Assembly (NCBI GenBank): GCA_963833495.1 | Contig: CAWHYJ010000011.1 | Location: forward strand, 372,001-436,000 | Length of the DNA stretch: 64,000 nucleotides | DNA from: Fodinibacter sp963833495 | GTDB taxonomy: Bacteria > Actinomycetota > Actinomycetes > Actinomycetales > Dermatophilaceae | Direction of reading: 5' to 3' | Shown: positions 58,968 to 64,000 of the stretch, in pieces | Position numbering within the stretch: the first letter of the stretch is position 1 | Layout of the letters: every line of letters starts with the position of its first letter | Notes under the pieces: model-generated | Told to the model about the DNA's origin: nothing | The model's database searches: none | Seen by the model: only the letters and a program-made list of their open reading frames with translations | Made by a program: the position numbers and the translations under genes

Positions 58968-60599
58968 CTAGAGGCCGAGCTCGGTGACCGTCACCTCGCG
59001 CATCTCTACCTTGCGCACCTTCCCGGTGACCGTCATCGGGAACTCGTCGACGACCCGCACGTAGCGGGGGATCTTGTAGTGCGCCAGCCGGCCGTCGGCG
59101 TAGGCCCGCAGCGACTCGGCGGTGAGCGGCTCGGCGCCGTCTCGCATCCGGATCCAGGCGCAGAGCTCCTCGCCGTACTTCGGGTCGGGGATGCCGATCA
59201 CCTGGGCGTCGAGCACGTCGGGGTGGGTGTAGAGGAACTCCTCGATCTCGCGGGGGTAGATGTTCTCGCCGCCGCGGATGACCATGTCCTTGATCCGGCC
59301 GGTGATCTGCACGTAGCCGTCGGCGTCCATCACCGCGATGTCACCGGTGTGCATCCAGCCGTCGACGAGCACCTCGGCCGTCTTCTCCGGCTGCTCCCAG
59401 TAGCCGAGCATCACCGAGTAGCCCTTCGTGCAGAACTCGCCGGCCTCCCCGCGCGGGAGGGTCTCGCGGGTCAGCGGGTCGACGACCTTGATCTCGAGGT
59501 GCGGGTGCACGGCCCCCACCGTGCCGACCTTGCGCTCGAACGAGTCGTCGGTGCGGGTCTGGGTCGACACCGGAGACGTCTCGGTCATGCCGTAGCAGAT
59601 CGTCATCTCCTCGATGCCGGCCTCGAAGAGCTTGGTCATCATCGACGCCGGACACGGTGAACCGGCCATGATGCCGGTGCGCACCGAGCTGAGGTCGTAG
59701 TCGGCCAGGTTCGGCAACGCCCACTCCGCGATGAACATCGTCGGCACGCCGTAGAGCGAGGTGCAGCGCTCCTCGGCGGTCGCCGCGAGGGTGAGGGCGG
59801 GGTCGAAACCCGGAGCCGGGATGACGATGCAGGCCCCGTGGGTCGTGGCCGCCAGGTTGCCCATCACCATGCCGAAGCAGTGGTAGAAGGGCACCGGGAT
59901 GCAGATCCGGTCCTCCTCGGTGTAGCGGCACACCTCTCCCACGAGGTAGCCGTTGTTGAGGATGTTGTGGTGCGAAAGGGTCGCGCCCTTGGGGAAACCC
60001 GTTGTCCCTGAGGTGTACTGGATGTTGATCGGGTCGCCGGGCTCGAGCTCGGCCTGCACCATGGTCAGCCGCTCGGGGCTCACGGCATCGGCGCGGCCGA
60101 GCAGGTCGTCCCACGACCCCTCGCCGATGACCACGACCTGCTCGAGCTGGGGGCACTCGTCGCGGGTGGCGTCGACCATCGCCACGTAGTTGGACGACTT
60201 GAACGACGGCGCGATGACGACCATCCGGATGCCGGCCTGGTTGAGCACGTAGGTGAGCTCGTGCGAGCGGTAGGCCGGGTTGATGTTGACCAGGATCGCG
60301 CCCACCTTGGCGGTCGCGTACTGGGTCAGCACCCACTCCGCGCAGTTCGGCGCCCAGATGCCGACCCGGTCACCCTTGGCGATGCCGGCACCCACCAGCC
60401 CACGCGCCAACCGGTCGACCTCGGCGCCGAGCTCGGCATACGTCATCCGGATGCCGGTCGCCCGGTCGACGAGCGCCTCGCGCTCGGGCACCCGCGCCAC
60501 CGTCGCGTCGAGGTTGTCGCCGATGGTCTGCTCGAGCAGCGCCGGCGTGTCCCTCCCCACCGTGTGCGAGCGGGCGGGGTCGGGGGTCTCGGGTGCCAT
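58968..60599 (-). CDS. AMP-binding acyl-CoA synthetase
   Basis: The 543-residue protein has the P-loop YTSGTTGFPKGATLSHHN, VPFYHCFGMVMGNL, ICYGMTETSPVSTQT (A5), GWMHTGDIAVMDADGYVQITGRIKDMVIRGGENIYPREIEE (quoted as motif A7-A8) and the catalytic Lys near the end in MTVTGKVRKVEM. The pattern is a medium/long-chain fatty-acyl-CoA ligase (FadD3/AcsF-like). It activates carboxylic acids via acyl-AMP. ATG 60599 is preceded by GGAAGGA. Specificity cannot be told from sequence. Confidence 0.9.
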   Translation of the reverse strand: MAPETPDPARSHTVGRDTPALLEQTIGDNLDATVARVPEREALVDRATGIRMTYAELGAEVDRLARGLVGAGIAKGDRVGIWAPNCAEWVLTQYATAKVGAILVNINPAYRSHELTYVLNQAGIRMVVIAPSFKSSNYVAMVDATRDECPQLEQVVVIGEGSWDDLLGRADAVSPERLTMVQAELEPGDPINIQYTSGTTGFPKGATLSHHNILNNGYLVGEVCRYTEEDRICIPVPFYHCFGMVMGNLAATTHGACIVIPAPGFDPALTLAATAEERCTSLYGVPTMFIAEWALPNLADYDLSSVRTGIMAGSPCPASMMTKLFEAGIEEMTICYGMTETSPVSTQTRTDDSFERKVGTVGAVHPHLEIKVVDPLTRETLPRGEAGEFCTKGYSVMLGYWEQPEKTAEVLVDGWMHTGDIAVMDADGYVQITGRIKDMVIRGGENIYPREIEEFLYTHPDVLDAQVIGIPDPKYGEELCAWIRMRDGAEPLTAESLRAYADGRLAHYKIPRYVRVVDEFPMTVTGKVRKVEMREVTVTELGL

Positions 60600-60716
60600 C
60601 GGCGTCCTTCCGGCTGCGGTGCTGGATCGGGGCCCAGCCAATACCCTCCCGAGGCAAGGGGCAAGCGGTCGGGGGCAGACAGGGCAGCGGTGCGCCCGGT
60701 GGACGCCGGGGTGCGG

Positions 60717-62141
60717 TCAGCCGCCGGTCGGGCGGGACAGCCGGTCGAGCACCCCGAGCAGCAGCGCCTCGCGCAGCGCGGGCGGGCAGGCGTCGAGCAG
60801 TGCGTTGACCGGAGCCATCCGGCGCGGCAGGGCCAGGGTGCCGTCGCTGCCGGCGAGCCCGGCTGCGCTGAGCAGCCCGGCGAACCCGGCATCGTCGAGG
60901 GTGGCGGGGTCGATCGACCCGAGCAGGCCGGCCAGCCCCGGGTCGACACCGACCGGGCCGGCGGCGCGGGCGGCATCCACTGAATCGCGCAGGGCCACGA
61001 CCAGCTCGGGCACCGACGGCGCGGTCGCCGCGGACAGGGTGAGGTGCAGCGTCGGCGGCACGCCGCCGAACGACAGCTGCGGCTGCACGAACCAGCCTCG
61101 CTCGAGCATCTCGTCGGCGACGGTGAACACGTCGCAGGAGTCGTCGGCGACCAGGGCGACCAGGGTCGAGTCGGGCGCCACCAGCACGCTCAGGCCTCGG
61201 ATGCCGTCCACGGCGGTCGCCACCGCGAGCGTCGCGTCGCGCGCCTGCCGGGCCAGCTCGGCATACCCCTGGATGCCGATCCGCTGGGTCACCGCCCAGG
61301 CGGCGGCGAGCGGCCCACCCGAGCGGGTCGACTGCATCGTGCTGTTGAGCATCGTGTAGCCGGGCCAGTTCGCCGAGGCGAAGAAGTGGCCCCGCCGCAG
61401 CGCGGGCGTGCGGTGCAGCAGCACCGACACACCCTTGGGCGTGTAGGCGTACTTGTGCAGGTCGACGCTCACGCTGGTGACGCCGTCGACCGCGAAGGTC
61501 CACGGTGGGGCGTCGAGGTGCGGCAGCACCCAGCCGCCGATACAGGCGTCGACGTGGCAGCGGATGCCGCGCGACGCGGCCAGCGCCGCGATCTCCGGAA
61601 CGGGGTCGACGACGCCGTGGGCGTAGGAGGGAGCCGAGGCGACGATGAGCACGGTCGTGTCGTCGACGGCATCCGCCATGGCGCCCGGGTCGGCGCGCAA
61701 CGTGACGGGGTCGACGTCGACCAGCACGGCGCGTACCCCCAGGAACTCCGCCGCCTTGTGGAAGGCCGCGTGCGCCGAGCTGGGGATGACCATGCTCGGG
61801 TCGGTCGTGCCCGGCGCACCCTGGCGGGCGGCGAGCACCGCCAGCAGGATCGACTCGGTGCCCCCGGAGGTCACCGACCCGGCGAACCCGTCGGGCGCGT
61901 CGAGCAGCCCGCCGGCAAGCGCGACCAGGTCGTTCTCCATCCGCAGCAGAGAGGGAAAAGCGGTGGGGTCCAAACCGTTCGAGGCGGCGAACATCGCGAG
62001 CGCCTCGAGCCCCACGGCATCCGCGTCGGCGAGCCCGGAGTCGTAGACGTAGGCCAGCGTGCGGCCTCCGTGCGCGGGCAGGTCGTGGGCCTGCAGCTCG
62101 CGCAGCGTGGCGAGGACGGACTCGGTCGTCGGTGGGGTCAC
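60717..62141 (-). CDS. PLP-dependent decarboxylase, sphingosine-1-phosphate lyase-like
   Basis: The 474-residue fold-type I PLP enzyme has GRTLAYVYDSGLADADAVGLEAL, GLDPTAFPSLLRMENDLV, GSVTSGGTESILLAVLAAR, HAAFHKAAEFLGV, HVDACIGGWVLPHL and the Schiff-base Lys in SVDLHKYAYTPKGVSVLL. A C-terminal regulatory part follows. DACIGGW and DLHKY are shared by sphingosine-phosphate lyases and bacterial homologues. It could cleave a phospho-sphingoid-like substrate or decarboxylate an amino acid. GTG 62141 overlaps the transporter stop (GTGA), linking it to an imported substrate. Confidence 0.85.
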   Translation of the reverse strand: MTPPTTESVLATLRELQAHDLPAHGGRTLAYVYDSGLADADAVGLEALAMFAASNGLDPTAFPSLLRMENDLVALAGGLLDAPDGFAGSVTSGGTESILLAVLAARQGAPGTTDPSMVIPSSAHAAFHKAAEFLGVRAVLVDVDPVTLRADPGAMADAVDDTTVLIVASAPSYAHGVVDPVPEIAALAASRGIRCHVDACIGGWVLPHLDAPPWTFAVDGVTSVSVDLHKYAYTPKGVSVLLHRTPALRRGHFFASANWPGYTMLNSTMQSTRSGGPLAAAWAVTQRIGIQGYAELARQARDATLAVATAVDGIRGLSVLVAPDSTLVALVADDSCDVFTVADEMLERGWFVQPQLSFGGVPPTLHLTLSAATAPSVPELVVALRDSVDAARAAGPVGVDPGLAGLLGSIDPATLDDAGFAGLLSAAGLAGSDGTLALPRRMAPVNALLDACPPALREALLLGVLDRLSRPTGG

Positions 62142-63496
62142 CGGGACACCTCCTGGTCGAGCCGGTACGTGCGCAGCACCAGCAGGGACACTCCGACCAG
62201 GGCGGCCGGGATGATCGTGAAGCCGAGTGCGATGGCCGTGTGGGCCGAGTCGGGTTGCACTGCGGCGGAATCGGTGGACGACACGTAGCCGCCCATCGCG
62301 AGCACCCCGGCATACAGCAGCGGGCCGAGGGCGAGGCCGAGCGTCTCGCCCGCGGTCCAGACCCCGGTGTAGGTGCCGGCGCGGCTCTCGCCGGTGCGGG
62401 CGGTGTCGGCGGCTGCGACGTCGGGCAGCATCGCGAGCGGGAACATCTGGCAGGCCGCGTAGCCCACCCCCACCACGGCGACGCTGGCGGCGGTGGCCGC
62501 AACGCCCACGCGCACGGTGAGCAGCGTGGCCAGCGCCCCGCCGGCCAGCAGCAGGGAGCCCCAGAGGTAGCCGGTGCGCTTGTCGCGCCGCTCGCCGACC
62601 CGCTGCCACAGCGGGGTCACCAGCAGGGCCGGCGCGACGAAGCAGACGAACAGGATGGTGGAGGCGCCGGGCTGCTCGAGCAGCACCCGGGCCACGTAGT
62701 CGACCCCTGCGAGCATCGCCCCGGTCGCGAGCGCCTGCAGCACGAACACGGTGAGCAGGGTTCGGAACTCGCGCGACGCGGCGACCACCCGCAGCTGGTC
62801 GGCGAGGCTGCCGCCGGCCGTGGCGGCATCCGACATCTTGGTGTTGCGCGTCCCCCACCAGGCGCCGACCGTGCCGATGAGGATGAGAGTGCCGACGAAC
62901 AGGCCCACGCCCCGGTACCCCCACTCCGGCCCGAGCTGGTTGCGGATGATCGGGGACAGGCCGCCGCTGATGAGGATGGTGAGGGCGAGGATCGCCACCC
63001 GCCACGTCATCAGCCGGGTGCGCTCGTCGTAGTCGTCGGTCATCTCGGCGGGCATGGCGACGTAGGGCACCTGGAAGAACGCGTAGGCGGTGGCGCACGC
63101 GATGAACAGCACGACCACCCAGGTGGTGGCCAGGCCGGTCGGGGAGGTCGGGCCGACGAAGAGCAGCACGAAGGCGAGCGCCAGCAGTGTGCCCGAGCGG
63201 ATGAGGAACGGCCGGCGGCGCCCGCCGGGGTTGGTCGAGCGGTCGCTGATCCGGCCGGCGACCGGGTTGAGGATGACGTCCCACGCCTTCGGCAGGAAGA
63301 CGACCAGGCCCGCGAGCCCGGCCGTGACGCCGAGCCGGTCGGTGAGGTAGGGCAGGAGCAGCAGGCCGGGCACCGTGCCGAACGAGCCGGTGGCCACTGA
63401 TCCGAGGCCGTAGCCGCGTCGCGCGGACGGGGTGAGCCGGGGGCCGGGCGGCGTCGCGGACCCCGCTGTCGAACCTGGGGTGGGCGCCGCTGCCAT
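62138..63496 (-). CDS. MFS transporter, GPH (glycoside-pentoside-hexuronide) type
   Basis: The 452-residue protein has 12 membrane helices. Loop 2-3 carries DVILNPVAGRISDRSTNPGGRRRPFLI, the GPH/MFS_2 signature, and helix 4-5 has VPYVAMPAEMTDDYDERTRLMTWR. The second half starts with FRTLLTVFVLQAL. Members import sugars or other polar metabolites with cations. It is the first gene of a two-gene operon with the PLP lyase, which makes a phospholipid-derived or amino substrate worth considering. ATG 63496 is divergent from the last gene. Confidence 0.85.
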   Translation of the reverse strand: MAAAPTPGSTAGSATPPGPRLTPSARRGYGLGSVATGSFGTVPGLLLLPYLTDRLGVTAGLAGLVVFLPKAWDVILNPVAGRISDRSTNPGGRRRPFLIRSGTLLALAFVLLFVGPTSPTGLATTWVVVLFIACATAYAFFQVPYVAMPAEMTDDYDERTRLMTWRVAILALTILISGGLSPIIRNQLGPEWGYRGVGLFVGTLILIGTVGAWWGTRNTKMSDAATAGGSLADQLRVVAASREFRTLLTVFVLQALATGAMLAGVDYVARVLLEQPGASTILFVCFVAPALLVTPLWQRVGERRDKRTGYLWGSLLLAGGALATLLTVRVGVAATAASVAVVGVGYAACQMFPLAMLPDVAAADTARTGESRAGTYTGVWTAGETLGLALGPLLYAGVLAMGGYVSSTDSAAVQPDSAHTAIALGFTIIPAALVGVSLLVLRTYRLDQEVSR

Positions 63497-63519
63497 GCCC
63501 GGACCCTAGTGGGGATGAT

Positions 63520-64000
63520 GTGGCGGTGGGTACGCGTCAGAGGTTTCGGGGCCGGATCGCCGGGGTGGGATCCACCAGCGGCGTGCGGGTCGTGGTCGGC
63601 TGGTGGCACGAGAGCCCGTTCGGGCCGTTCGCCGACGCGATGGTCGAGCGCGCCGACGGACACCGCATCCTGGTGGCGCCGAGCGAGCACGTGCGCGACC
63701 TGGTCGCCACCACCTACGTGTTCGACGAGACCCGGGTCGAGCCGTTCAGCGTCTCGGCCGGCGGTGTCGAGGGGTCGGTGTGGGTGGTCGAGTCCTCGTC
63801 ACTGTCGTTGCGCCTCGGGGTCGGCGGCCGGATGCCGGTGGGTCACCTCCTGCGACTGGTGCCGCGTGCCGTGGCGCAGAGCCCGGCGTTCGCGACCGTG
63901 GCCGACCCGGTGGCCCGGGTGGCGATGCGTGGGGTGCGGACGCGCGGGATGGCCCGGGCCGGGCGGCGGGAGTTCTACGGCGCGACCGACCTGCGCACGG
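63520..64000 (+). CDS. conserved hypothetical protein, cut by window end
   Basis: A frame from GTG 63520 (or GTG 63526) stays open to the window end, giving 160 codons. It reads RIAGVGSTSGVRVVVGWWHESPFGPFADAMVERADGHRILVAPSEHV (quoted partly), then YVFDETRVEPFSV and GVGGRMPVGHLLRLVPRAVA, ending REFYGATDLRT. GGGGA lies five bases before the first GTG. Similar proteins with an SPFGPFADxMVERxDGHRxLLAP motif are widespread in actinobacteria but uncharacterised. The frame has strong GC3 and no rival on the other strand. Confidence 0.75.
   Translation, partial: MAVGTRQRFRGRIAGVGSTSGVRVVVGWWHESPFGPFADAMVERADGHRILVAPSEHVRDLVATTYVFDETRVEPFSVSAGGVEGSVWVVESSSLSLRLGVGGRMPVGHLLRLVPRAVAQSPAFATVADPVARVAMRGVRTRGMARAGRREFYGATDLRT

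Noticed and set aside
56826..59660. A 944-codon plus-strand frame rich in Val, Gly and repeats, spanning two minus-strand genes
   Set aside because: It crosses the sunset-protein and acyl-CoA synthetase genes, and its repeats are the complement of their coding repeats.

Overview
The window is very GC-rich (by eye about 70 % or more), dense with short overlapping operons (GTGA/ATGA start-stop overlaps), uses GTG starts often and has several apparently leaderless genes. Together with F420-dependent glucose-6-phosphate dehydrogenase, GuaB1, DUF3073, a FolP2-type protein and an S53 peptidase, this points to a high-GC actinomycete. I infer Micrococcales, probably close to Intrasporangiaceae; that placement is by resemblance, not by a phylogenetic marker. 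It reads as chromosome: four tRNA genes, housekeeping enzymes, and no phage, plasmid, CRISPR or transposase genes.

Layout. 0-7 kb: UPF0158 fragment, dodecin, a self-regulated GntR-ABC operon, a PaiB-like flavoprotein, CYTH-CHAD and GPP34 proteins. 7.9-14 kb: secreted sedolisin, a SHOCT/DUF6325 pair, tRNA-Lys, an NADP oxidoreductase, an OhrR-like regulator. 14-18.5 kb: mycoredoxin-like protein, transglutaminase, sugar isomerase with mutarotase, and TerC behind a yybP-ykoY (manganese) riboswitch. 18.9-23.3 kb: a light-response module with a B12-binding MerR regulator (CarH/LitR type) divergent from an NAD-epimerase, CPBP protein and photolyase operon. 23.4-30.8 kb: patatin remnant, DUF445, GuaB1, desulfurase-like enzyme, SDR, PHP protein, and a Clp-N protein with its HTH partner under a palindrome-covered promoter. 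31 kb: tRNA-Glu, -Asp, -Phe. 31-38.9 kb: small membrane proteins, HpcH aldolase, LigB-type ligase, DedA, a GntA-like heme protein with DUF1989, and a three-gene membrane operon containing a 27-residue ORF. 39-43 kb: KdpE-KdpD beside a decayed kdpC, with no kdpFAB. 43-64 kb: enoyl-CoA hydratase, SGNH hydrolase, fgd-folP-racemase operon, amino-acid dehydrogenase, NCS1 permease with cysteine hydrolase, purM, pntAB, a membrane-anchored 'sunset' protein, acyl-CoA synthetase, and a PLP decarboxylase with a GPH-type transporter.

The main biological candidate is the light module at 18.9-23.3 kb. The main caution is a cluster of about eighteen single-base frameshifts, nearly all +1 in short runs, confined to roughly 20-33.7 kb and 42.5 kb. 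Genes hit by them are otherwise well conserved, so they may be intact in the real genome. Positions were counted by hand; start codons are justified in each entry.
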